From Afipia massiliensis (lineage in GTDB: Bacteria; Pseudomonadota; Alphaproteobacteria; Rhizobiales; Xanthobacteraceae), in the NCBI RefSeq assembly GCF_001006325.2, contig NZ_LBIA02000001.1:682001-746000 (forward strand): a stretch of DNA of 64,000 nucleotides, read 5' to 3'. A program made the translations under genes and the position numbers. The notes under the pieces were generated by a model. That model had not been told where the DNA came from. It did no database searches and was given only the letters and a program-made list of their open reading frames with translations. Positions 9,265 through 17,018 of the stretch are shown here, one piece after another; the first letter of the stretch is position 1, and every line of letters starts with the position of its first letter.

Positions 9265-10470
9265 ATGACAGTTTTTAGAAAGCTCGGCTTCGCCGCCGCA
9301 TTGTGCCTCACCACACCGGCGTTTGCGCAAGTTTCCGACGGTGTCGTGAAAATCGGCGTCCTGAACGATCAATCCGGCCTCTATGCGGACATCAGCGGGC
9401 CGGGATCGACAATTGCAGCCAAGATGGCCGTCGAAGATTTCGGCGGGAAAGTGCTGGGCGTGCCGGTCGAGGTCATCGCTGGCGATCATCAAAACAAGCC
9501 CGACATTGGCAACGCCATTGCGCGACGCTGGATCGATAACGAGAAGGTCGATGTCATCGTCGACGTCCCTCACTCGGCGACCGCACTTGCGGTGTTGAGC
9601 GTTACAAAGGAAAAGAACAAGGTCCTGCTGCTGTCCGGTCCAGCCTACGTGGAACTTACCGGAACACAGTGCGCTCCCACGACAGTCCATTGGACCTACG
9701 ACAGTTACGCAATGGCGAACGGTACGGCACGCGCCGTCGTCAAACAGGGTGGCGACAGCTGGTTCTTTCTGACCGGCGACAACGCGGGAAGCCATTCGCA
9801 GGAGCGCGACGCCATGGCGTTCGTTCAGAAAGCGGGAGGAACCGTCGTCAGCAACGTCCGACATCCGCTCAACACCTCGGACTTTTCCTCATTCCTGCTT
9901 CAAGCCCAGCAGTCCAAGGCCAAGGTGATCGGTCTTGCGAACGCCGGCGGCGATACGGTGAACGCGATCAAGCAAGCCAATGAATTCGGACTGACCGCGA
10001 GCGGCCAGAAGCTTGCAGGCCTCCTGATGTTTATCAGCGACGTCAAGGCGGTCGGGCTCGAGCAAGCCAAGGGCCTGATCATCACCGACGCTTTCTATTG
10101 GGATGCGGATGAGCGCACCCGCACGTGGTCCCGCCGGTTCATGAAGCTGCATGGCGGCCGTGCGCCGACTTCAGCACAGGCCGGTGTCTACAGCGCCGTT
10201 GGGCACTATCTCAAAGCGATCCAGGCCGCCGGCACCGATGAAGGCGTGGCCCTCACCAAAAAAATGAAAGAGCTGCCCGTCAATGATTTCTTCAGCGACA
10301 ACTACAAGATCCGACAGGACGGACGGCTGGTGCGAGACATGTATCTCTTGCAGGTAAAAGCCCCGGCAGAGTCGAAAGAGCCTTGGGATGTGTTCAAGAT
10401 TCTGGCCAGGATTCCCGGCGATGAAGCTTATCGGCCGATGGCCGATGGCAAATGCCCTCTTGTGAAGTAA
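9265..10470 (+). CDS. ABC importer substrate-binding protein (LivK type)
   Basis: A 401-residue Peripla_BP_6 binding protein with a Sec signal peptide ending in T-P-A-F-A-Q, then the family opening K-I-G-V-L-N-D-Q-S-G-L-Y. GGGAGG at 9253-9258 fixes the ATG. No permease or ATPase follows, so it either feeds the importer at 1454-6212 or another Liv system. It is clearly related to the SBP at 26076 and to the relic at 20156 (shared D-H-Q-N-K-P-D-I-G and H-P-L-N-T). Its promoter carries a GntR operator, so its expression probably follows the catabolic substrate. Confidence 0.88.
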   Translation: MTVFRKLGFAAALCLTTPAFAQVSDGVVKIGVLNDQSGLYADISGPGSTIAAKMAVEDFGGKVLGVPVEVIAGDHQNKPDIGNAIARRWIDNEKVDVIVDVPHSATALAVLSVTKEKNKVLLLSGPAYVELTGTQCAPTTVHWTYDSYAMANGTARAVVKQGGDSWFFLTGDNAGSHSQERDAMAFVQKAGGTVVSNVRHPLNTSDFSSFLLQAQQSKAKVIGLANAGGDTVNAIKQANEFGLTASGQKLAGLLMFISDVKAVGLEQAKGLIITDAFYWDADERTRTWSRRFMKLHGGRAPTSAQAGVYSAVGHYLKAIQAAGTDEGVALTKKMKELPVNDFFSDNYKIRQDGRLVRDMYLLQVKAPAESKEPWDVFKILARIPGDEAYRPMADGKCPLVK

Positions 10471-10484
10471 ATCATGCCGGCAGG

Positions 10485-10509
10485 GGCGCGAGACTCAATG
10501 TCTCGCGCC
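10485..10509 (+). other. stem-loop after the SBP gene
   Basis: Ten-base perfect stem GGCGCGAGAC / GTCTCGCGCC with loop TCAAT, 14 bases after the SBP stop, followed by TTCTT. Either a weak terminator or an mRNA end that lets part of transcription pass into the SDR at 10583. Confidence 0.7.
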
Positions 10510-10582
10510 TTCTTCGCGTGGTAAAATTTTGGATCGTCGCGGACTTGAAACGATCCCGACCCTGCTCTTCTTGGAGACGACG

Positions 10583-11320
10583 ATGAACGAACTGGATTAC
10601 ACCGGCAAGACCGCGCTCGTCGTCGGAGGATCAAGCGGAATCGGAAATGCCGTTGCGCAATCGTTCCGGGAGAAGGGCGCAAGTGTGCATGTCTGGGGCA
10701 CCAGGCCGCATGCAGCTGACTACGATACCGAAGAAGGTTCTAATCTGGGCGGTCTGCACTATTCGCAGGTTGACGTCTCCGATTTCGGCACCATTGAACA
10801 GTTCAAACCGAATTTCGATCGGCTCGACATTCTGGTCCTTTCCCAGGGCACCGTTCTATATGGGCGCCGCGAGTTCGAGATGGGCGGATTTCAGAAAATC
10901 ATCGACGTCAATCTCAACAGCCTGATGGCGTGCAGCCTGAAATTTCACGACATGCTCAAGGCCAGCAGCGGATCGCTGATCATCATCAGCTCAATGGCTG
11001 CCTTTCGCTCGACGAAAGGAAATCCCGCCTACAACGCCTCCAAAACCGGAGCATACGGCTTGACCCGCACCCTCGGCGAAGCATGGGCGGAAGACAACAT
11101 CCGGGTGAATGGGATCGCCCCGGGCCTTGTCGATACCAAGTTGACCAAGGTAACGACCGCAAATCCGAAGCGGCGCGAAGGCGTCGAACAGAAAGTACCA
11201 CTGAAACGCCTGGGCCGGCCTGAAGACGTTGCGGGCGCGGCGCTGTTCCTCGCCTCACCCCTTGCCTCCTATATCATTGGACAGACCATTATCGTCGACG
11301 GCGGTTTGACGCTCGCCTGA
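10583..11320 (+). CDS. short-chain dehydrogenase/reductase
   Basis: A 245-residue classical SDR with the cofactor motif G-G-S-S-G-I-G, the catalytic serine in I-I-S-S-M-A and Y-N-A-S-K. GGAGACGACG precedes the ATG at 10583; an in-frame upstream extension to 10529 has no ribosome-binding site. It is probably co-transcribed with the SBP at 9265 and shares its regulator. In the lva levulinate pathway an SDR handles the hydroxyacyl-CoA after the kinase and dehydrogenase steps; a similar role here is an inference. Confidence 0.82.
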   Translation: MNELDYTGKTALVVGGSSGIGNAVAQSFREKGASVHVWGTRPHAADYDTEEGSNLGGLHYSQVDVSDFGTIEQFKPNFDRLDILVLSQGTVLYGRREFEMGGFQKIIDVNLNSLMACSLKFHDMLKASSGSLIIISSMAAFRSTKGNPAYNASKTGAYGLTRTLGEAWAEDNIRVNGIAPGLVDTKLTKVTTANPKRREGVEQKVPLKRLGRPEDVAGAALFLASPLASYIIGQTIIVDGGLTLA

Positions 11321-11357
11321 TCGCCATCGCGATCGCCGACCTCAATCAGGATTTGCA

Positions 11358-13007
11358 TCACGAGCCCGCGCTGTCCTCCGTGCGGGCCAGTTCGCGATCC
11401 CGCAAGTCGCGCCGCCGGATTTTTCCTGTAATCGTCACTGGAAGCTCGGAAAGATACTCGATCGCACGTGGATACTTGTAAGGAGCCGTCACGGACTTGA
11501 CGTGGTCCTGAAGTTCGCGCGTCAGTTCTGGTGACGGCACCACGCCGTCACGCAGCACCACGAACGCCTTGACGATCTCGCCTCGTTCGACATCCGGGCT
11601 TCCCACCACGGCGCAAACCCGGACCGCCTGGTGCTCGAACAGCGCATTCTCGACCTCGAGTGGGCCGATACGGTAACCGGCCGAATTGATCATGTCGTCG
11701 GAACGGCCGCGATACCAAAGATACCCGTCGGCATCGCTTTCCGCACGATCACCGGTCAGATACCAACGGCATCCATCGCTGCCGTTGAGAATGCACGCTT
11801 CGGTTTTCTCCGGATCCTTCCAGTATTCCAGCATCAACTGCGGATTTGGAAGCAGGAGCGCCAAATCACCCTCATTGCCGGGCGGCAGACGCTGCCCCTG
11901 CGCATCAATGACATCGAGGTCAGATCCTGGTGAAGGCCGGCCCATGGACCCATAGCGCACAGGCTCGGTCGTGTAGTTCAACGCGACCATCAGTGCCTCG
12001 GTTTGTCCGTATGCTTCATCAATACGAACACCTGTCGCATCTTCCCATCGCGAGGCGATCACCGGGTTCATGGCCTCACCGGCGGTCACCACGCGGCGCA
12101 ATGAGCCGATATCGCGGCCCCTGACCTCATCGACGACGCGCGACAATTCCGTTCCCGGCGCGCAATACACCGTGATGTTGTGCTTACGCAGAAGGCGAAG
12201 ACGCTCCTTGGGTACGAACGGGCCGTCATAGAAAAAAGAACAGGCGCCGCAGCTCAATGGCCCGAACAGAATGCTGGTGCCGGCCTTCGCCCATCCGGTA
12301 TCAGCCGTACACCAGATAGTCTCCTGAGGGCGCAGATCCAGCCAATAGATGGCCGAAACACGCCACGCGTAAATAGCCCTCGACGCGTGAACGACGGCCT
12401 TCGGATGGCCGGTCGATCCCGATGTGTAATACATGATCGCGGGGTCTTCCGCGCTGACGATCGGCGCGTCGATCGTCTCCGGCGCGTGCGCGCACTCTTC
12501 ATGCCAGTTGAGCCAACCCGGCGCCCGACCTGTTGCGAGCCGCACCGAAATACTTGTTTCTACCCCATCAAACTTCCCTGCATGCTCGGGCCTGCAAATC
12601 GCAGCCTTAACTTCGGCGTTCTTGACGCGATATTCGATGTCGCGCGCCGTCAGCATCTCGATGCACGGGATCGGAACCGCGCCGATCTTCATCACCGCGA
12701 TGATGGAGATGAACCATTCAGGCAACCGCGGCAGCATGACGATGACGCGATCGCCCTTGGTCACGCCGCGGGAGCGCAATACGTTGGCGAGCCTGTTCGA
12801 CAGCAGCGAGAGGTCTGAATAGCTGTACGTTCGCTCTTCGCCCGCTTCGTTCTCCCAGATCAGCGCTGGGCCATTTCGCTCACGCGCCCAGCGGTCGATA
12901 ACATCAACACCGAAGTTGAAGGTCTCGGGTATATCCCACCGGAAGGCGGCGCACATCGCGTCGTAGCTTTGCTCCGACTGATTTTCGGACGCCCATACAT
13001 CACGCAT
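11358..13007 (-). CDS. AMP-forming acyl-CoA synthetase (medium-chain type)
   Basis: A 549-residue adenylate-forming ligase. The P-loop Y-T-S-G-S-T-G-H-P-K is near residue 210, Y-G-Q-T-E near 338, the hinge region Y-L-T-G-D-R-A and the catalytic lysine motif I-T-G-K-I-R-R-R-D-L-R near the C-terminus. The whole resembles medium-chain (ACSM-like) acyl-CoA synthetases. It lies 74 bases after the acyl-CoA dehydrogenase on the same strand, so the order kinase, dehydrogenase, synthetase forms one operon. It would activate the imported or hydrolysed acid to its CoA ester in the cytoplasm. Confidence 0.88.
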   Translation of the reverse strand: MRDVWASENQSEQSYDAMCAAFRWDIPETFNFGVDVIDRWARERNGPALIWENEAGEERTYSYSDLSLLSNRLANVLRSRGVTKGDRVIVMLPRLPEWFISIIAVMKIGAVPIPCIEMLTARDIEYRVKNAEVKAAICRPEHAGKFDGVETSISVRLATGRAPGWLNWHEECAHAPETIDAPIVSAEDPAIMYYTSGSTGHPKAVVHASRAIYAWRVSAIYWLDLRPQETIWCTADTGWAKAGTSILFGPLSCGACSFFYDGPFVPKERLRLLRKHNITVYCAPGTELSRVVDEVRGRDIGSLRRVVTAGEAMNPVIASRWEDATGVRIDEAYGQTEALMVALNYTTEPVRYGSMGRPSPGSDLDVIDAQGQRLPPGNEGDLALLLPNPQLMLEYWKDPEKTEACILNGSDGCRWYLTGDRAESDADGYLWYRGRSDDMINSAGYRIGPLEVENALFEHQAVRVCAVVGSPDVERGEIVKAFVVLRDGVVPSPELTRELQDHVKSVTAPYKYPRAIEYLSELPVTITGKIRRRDLRDRELARTEDSAGS

Positions 13008-13081
13008 CGTTTTCTCCCCGTCTCTCTATTTTTTGGCATCGGTCGCTGTGTCGCGACCTTTTTGCGCTCATCTATCTCCGA

Positions 13082-14281
13082 CTATTTCGTATGGCCTCGC
13101 ACAAGCCGGCGACCGATCGCCCATCGATGCACTTCCGACGGACCGTCATAGATCCGAAAGGCACGCACATCGCGATAAAATCGCTCGACGATCGTGTCCC
13201 GCGTTGTGCCGAGACCGCCGAGGATTTGAAGCGAGCGGTCTGCAACGCGGGCGATTGCCTCCGAGCAGATAACCTTGGCCATCGAGCTTTCTGCCGAGGC
13301 CTTCTCGCCCTTATCGAGCAACCAGGCGGTATGCCAGATCGTCAACTGCGAGGTATGGATGTCCATGGCATTGTCGGCGAGCATGAAGGATACACCTTCG
13401 TGTTCACCGAGGACCTTTCCGAATGCCGTCCGACGACGCGCAAACTCGGTAGCGATTTCCTGCGCTCTGATCGCAGAGCCTAGCCAGCGCATGCAGTGCG
13501 TCAGCCGTGCGGGCGCAAGACGAATCTGCGCGTACTTGTATCCCTCGCCGATTTCTCCAAGGATAGCGTCTGACGGAACACGCAGTTGGTCAAACCGGAC
13601 CACAGCGTGCCCGCCCGTGAAACTTGAATCGATAGTATCGAGCGTCCGCTCGATCTTGATTGCATCATCGGACATGTCGGCGAGGAACATGGTTGCCCGG
13701 CCATCGGCTTCCCCGCCGACCACCTTGGCCATGATAATGGCAAACGCTGCGCCCTCGGCTCCCGTGATCAGCCATTTCTCCCCATCGATCACCCATGTAT
13801 TGCCGTCGAGACGCGCGGTCGTAAGGAGCTGACTTGGATCAGAGCCCGCCCCCGGTGAAGGTTCCGTCATGCAGAAGCATGAGCGACCAGCCCCGGTGGC
13901 GAGCGGCTTCAGGTAGCGTTCGCGCTGATCAGGACGCGCGACGACATCAAGCAAGTGCATATTGCCTTCGTCAGGGGCCGCACAATGCAGAGCGACCGGT
14001 CCCAGCATGGAGTATCCCGCAGCTGTAAAAACCGCGGCCTGGCCGAGATGCGAAAGGCCTTGGCCGCCATACTCCTTTGAAACATGCGGCGCGAATACGC
14101 CCGCCTTGCGTGCAAGATCATTCAGCTCGCGGCGCAGGTCGTCCGTCGGACCGTGCGACGTCCAGCGCTCATCCGTCTCGTAAGGAACGACAATATCGCG
14201 GACGAATTCCTTCACGCGGGACGCGAGTTCCAACACCTGCGCCGGAACGGAGAAATTCATATCAAGGTCTCGCGGATTCAT
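13082..14281 (-). CDS. acyl-CoA dehydrogenase, ACAD10/11-like
   Basis: A 399-residue flavoprotein of the acyl-CoA dehydrogenase fold: F-C-M-T-E-P-S-P-G-A-G-S-D in the middle domain, Q-I-L-G-G-L-G in the C-terminal FAD-binding part. At the place where ordinary members carry the catalytic glutamate (Y-E-G) it reads Y-D-G-P-S-E-V-H-R. D-G-P-x-E-V-H is the pattern of ACAD10/ACAD11 and LvaC-type proteins, which act with a kinase on 4-hydroxyacyl-CoA. The start ATG overlaps the stop of the APH kinase (ATGA), so the pair is coupled. No separate LvaB-like small gene lies between them. A plain dehydrogenase remains possible. Confidence 0.85.
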   Translation of the reverse strand: MNPRDLDMNFSVPAQVLELASRVKEFVRDIVVPYETDERWTSHGPTDDLRRELNDLARKAGVFAPHVSKEYGGQGLSHLGQAAVFTAAGYSMLGPVALHCAAPDEGNMHLLDVVARPDQRERYLKPLATGAGRSCFCMTEPSPGAGSDPSQLLTTARLDGNTWVIDGEKWLITGAEGAAFAIIMAKVVGGEADGRATMFLADMSDDAIKIERTLDTIDSSFTGGHAVVRFDQLRVPSDAILGEIGEGYKYAQIRLAPARLTHCMRWLGSAIRAQEIATEFARRRTAFGKVLGEHEGVSFMLADNAMDIHTSQLTIWHTAWLLDKGEKASAESSMAKVICSEAIARVADRSLQILGGLGTTRDTIVERFYRDVRAFRIYDGPSEVHRWAIGRRLVRGHTK

Positions 14282-15399
14282 CAGGTTCCTTTCGTCAATC
14301 CAGAAGCGATGTCTTTGGCGAGGAGCAACAGCGCTTCACCAACATGAGCGAAGTCCGCATACCGCGCGTCATTGACTGCGCCATTCAAAAATTGCCTATG
14401 CAATTGCAGAAAGACGACGCCCAGCTTGAAAAGAGCAAGAACGCGCATCGCGGGAAGGCCGTCGAGATCGATACCCGTCAGCGCCGCATAGCGCTTCGCC
14501 ACGTCATCACGACGCCAGAACCCCGGCAGCGACGTCGGCATTTGCTTGAGTTGCAACAGGGCGGCTGGATCGTCCGGCTCAACCCAGTAGCTCAGAAGCG
14601 TTGCGAGATCGAACAGCGGGTCTCCCCGCGTACCCATGTCCCAGTCGACCAGCGCGACCGGTGCAAGCGTCGCCGGATCGAGGATCAAGTTATCGAGCTT
14701 GAAGTCACAGTGAAGGATCGTCGGTGGCCGCTCGCGAAAGCGTTGCCGAGCGAGCCAGCCCGAGATGTCATCGACAAGCTTGCGCGCGCCGGCATCACCG
14801 GCGACGAGCGCTCCCCTTTTCGACCATCCGGCAATCGCGCGAGCTACGAATCCTTGAGGGCGACCCAAATCTTCCAGACCAACGGCTCGCGCATCGACGG
14901 CGTGCAATGCGGCCAGAGTCGACACCAGGGTTTCGCTTAAAATCGCAGGAGCGTTCGCGCAGGACTGGAGCAGAGACATATCGGCTCCCCGCACAACAAG
15001 GCCAGGCCGATATTCGATCAACTGGAACGGTACACCGATGACGTCTTTGTCACCGCAGTAGTGCAGACTTTTCGGAGCGAACGACAGCGCCTGAGACAGG
15101 CACGATAGAATGCGATGCTCGCGGGCCATGTCATGGGCACCCGGAGGAAGTTCGCCATCGGGCGGACGACGAAAAACCGTCGGCTGACCGTTGATCGTGA
15201 GCAGATAGTTGCGGTTTGCGAGACCACCGGCGAATTGGTGAGCCGGTTCTGTCGGATCGAAGCTCATCCCCTGCGTGGAGAGATAGCGCGCCAGCGCCCC
15301 CCAATCGCTTGGAGCAGCGTCCGACGTTGCCAGGAGTTCCCGATCTGCGGTCGATTTCAGGACGCTCATCTGCAAATCGTCCGCGCGTTCGCTGCGCAT
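14281..15399 (-). CDS. APH-type kinase, LvaA/ACAD11 kinase-like
   Basis: A protein of about 372 residues of the aminoglycoside phosphotransferase/choline-kinase fold. The catalytic loop H-C-D-F-K-L-D-N and the metal motif V-D-W-D are intact, with a nucleotide-loop region (A-G-G-L-A-N-R-N-Y) near the N-terminus. It is fused by overlap to an ACAD10/11-like gene. Known relatives (LvaA; the kinase domain of ACAD11) phosphorylate the 4-hydroxyl of 4-hydroxyacyl-CoA. The in-frame start at 15432 falls at the predicted transcription start, so ATG 15399 or 15369 is preferred; neither has a strong ribosome-binding site. Antibiotic resistance is unlikely from this context. Confidence 0.82.
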   Translation of the reverse strand: MRSERADDLQMSVLKSTADRELLATSDAAPSDWGALARYLSTQGMSFDPTEPAHQFAGGLANRNYLLTINGQPTVFRRPPDGELPPGAHDMAREHRILSCLSQALSFAPKSLHYCGDKDVIGVPFQLIEYRPGLVVRGADMSLLQSCANAPAILSETLVSTLAALHAVDARAVGLEDLGRPQGFVARAIAGWSKRGALVAGDAGARKLVDDISGWLARQRFRERPPTILHCDFKLDNLILDPATLAPVALVDWDMGTRGDPLFDLATLLSYWVEPDDPAALLQLKQMPTSLPGFWRRDDVAKRYAALTGIDLDGLPAMRVLALFKLGVVFLQLHRQFLNGAVNDARYADFAHVGEALLLLAKDIASGLTKGT

Positions 15400-15415
15400 G
15401 CGAAGGTCATTCTCG

Positions 15416-15438
15416 ATATTATTGTCGTACAATAATAT
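15416..15438. promoter_or_regulatory. candidate GntR operator O3, variant centre
   Basis: Perfect ten-base arms ATATTATTGT and ACAATAATAT around CGT. It keeps the TTATTGT/ACAATAA arms of the site at 9233 but replaces the centre (GTCGTAC instead of GTCCGAC). It overlaps the -10 and transcription start of the kinase operon. Confidence 0.65.
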
Positions 15439-15466
15439 CTAAATCCGCCACTAGCCTCCCTGTCAA
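15438..15466 (-). promoter_or_regulatory. sigma-70-type promoter of the kinase-ACAD-synthetase operon
   Basis: On the - strand a perfect TTGACA (15461-15466) is followed after 17 bases by TTTAGA (15438-15443). The -10 match is weak, but the layout copies the promoter at 9209: consensus -35 and the palindrome over the -10/start. The predicted start near 15431 rules out the most upstream start codon of the kinase. Confidence 0.5.
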
Positions 15467-15504
15467 GGCGCAAAAGTCGCAGGAACTACAGGAATACCAT
15501 ATTT

Positions 15505-15517
15505 ATTGTCCGACAAT
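15505..15517. promoter_or_regulatory. candidate GntR operator O4
   Basis: ATTGTCCGACAAT, with the exact GTCCGAC core, centred 84 bases from operator O3 and upstream of the promoter at 15438. The spacing of two sites in front of one operon resembles the pair at 9140/9233 (96 bases between centres) and could allow looping (inference). Confidence 0.65.
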
Positions 15518-15639
15518 TTTCGGTTGGAATTACCCACAGCGTTCCCGCGACACCCCTGAACTGACAGTCGCGGCACTTAGGCCGATAGGATATCAACCGC
15601 GAGCTGAAACCCTCTGGACCGGCCGTGCAGCGAGCCCGT

Positions 15640-16809
15640 TTAGCGCGCGGGCTCGAGAATCGAGACGTAGTTCGCGACCGCCGCGCCGCCCATATTAAAG
15701 ATGCCCGCGAGCTGAGGGTTCTTCAGCTGCATTCCCTCGGGTGCCTGGCCGGTGAGCTGCATCGCGCTCATCACATGCATGGACACCCCGGTTGCACCGA
15801 TCGGATGACCCTTTGCCTTTAGTCCGCCGGACGGATTGATTGGCAGCTTGCCGCCAATTTGCGTCCAGCCTTCCTTGATCGCGCGCGCACCCTGCCCCTT
15901 CGGCGTCAACCCCATTGCTTCGTACTCGATCAATTCGGCGATTGTGAAACAGTCGTGGGTTTCCACGAAGGATAGATCCGAAAGTCCGACACCAGCGGCC
16001 TGCAATGCACGCGCCCAGACCACAGAGCAGCCTTCGAAATCGACGATGTTACGCTTCGACATCGGCAGAAAATCCTGTGCATGCGCCGTTGCCTTGAAGG
16101 ACACCGCCTTGCGCATTGTCTTCGCAGTCTCTGCATCCGTCATCACCAACGCGGCCGCGCCATCGGACACCAGCGAACAGTCCGTGCGCTTCAGCGGCCC
16201 TGCCACGAATGGATTCTTCTCGCCTTCAGAGCGGCAGTATTCGAAACCGAGATCCTTGCGCATCTGGGCATATGGATTGGCTACGCCGTTCTTGTGGTTT
16301 TTCGCGGCGATCATCGCCAACGCATCGGACTGATCCCCATAACGCTGGAAGTACTGCTCGGCGATTTTACCAAATACGCCTGCGAATCCTCCAGCGATCT
16401 CACCGTCTTCGGGCAGATACGACGCTCTCAGCAGATTACGACCGACCTCGGGACCCGGCGTTCGGCTCATCTGCTCAACGCCAACCACCAGAACAACACG
16501 GGCAGCGCCCGCCTGAATTGTCTTGATGGCCTGATGAACCGCCGCCGATCCGGTCGCGCAAGCATTTTCGACACGTGTTGCGGGCTTGAATCGTAACGCG
16601 GGGTCCGCCTGCAGCACCAGTGCAGCGGTAAAATCCTGCGGCGAGAATCCCGCGTTGAAATGCCCGAGTATGATTTCATCGACGTCACCAGGCGCGATGC
16701 CCGCATCGACCAACGCATCGGTCGAAACGCGAACAATCAGGCTTTCGACAGTTTCCGCGTCCATTTTCCCAAATGGCGTATGCGCCCAACCGACGATCGA
16801 TGCAGTCAT
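15640..16809 (-). CDS. thiolase (acetyl-CoA acyltransferase, SCP2 type)
   Basis: A 389-residue thiolase. Nucleophilic cysteine in E-N-A-C-A-T-G-S (near residue 85), H-D-C-F-T in the second half and the C-terminal G-H-P-I-G-A-T-G are all present. The lack of the usual second-cysteine layout and the H-D-C-F motif point to the SCP2/archaeal-like thiolase group. AGGGAAA precedes ATG 16809. It lies upstream of the kinase operon on the same strand, 240 bases apart, and would do the last beta-oxidation cleavage of the pathway (inference). Confidence 0.85.
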   Translation of the reverse strand: MTASIVGWAHTPFGKMDAETVESLIVRVSTDALVDAGIAPGDVDEIILGHFNAGFSPQDFTAALVLQADPALRFKPATRVENACATGSAAVHQAIKTIQAGAARVVLVVGVEQMSRTPGPEVGRNLLRASYLPEDGEIAGGFAGVFGKIAEQYFQRYGDQSDALAMIAAKNHKNGVANPYAQMRKDLGFEYCRSEGEKNPFVAGPLKRTDCSLVSDGAAALVMTDAETAKTMRKAVSFKATAHAQDFLPMSKRNIVDFEGCSVVWARALQAAGVGLSDLSFVETHDCFTIAELIEYEAMGLTPKGQGARAIKEGWTQIGGKLPINPSGGLKAKGHPIGATGVSMHVMSAMQLTGQAPEGMQLKNPQLAGIFNMGGAAVANYVSILEPAR

Positions 16810-17018
16810 GATGATTTCCCTATTCCGAGCAATTTGCACGAATCAACACGTCGAGATGCACACCCGCACCGATCAGACGCTGAGCGCAGTCTACAAGGAA
16901 GCCATCGCGCGTCAAAGAAGCCGCACGACCCGTTCCCACCGGCGCTGCGCTCTCGGCGCTCGACGGGCTGCGATCAGGTTGGTAAGCCCCTCTGCGCAGG
17001 GAGACTTTGAGTCGAGAC

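Noticed and set aside
9139-9864. Long N-terminal extension of the GntR gene
   Set aside because: It would cover the divergent promoter, two operators and the first 600 bases of the SBP gene; the helix-turn-helix begins normally from ATG 9138.
14281-15399. Aminoglycoside resistance gene
   Set aside because: The APH fold is shared by many small-molecule kinases; overlap with an ACAD10/11-like gene and a catabolic regulon make resistance unlikely.
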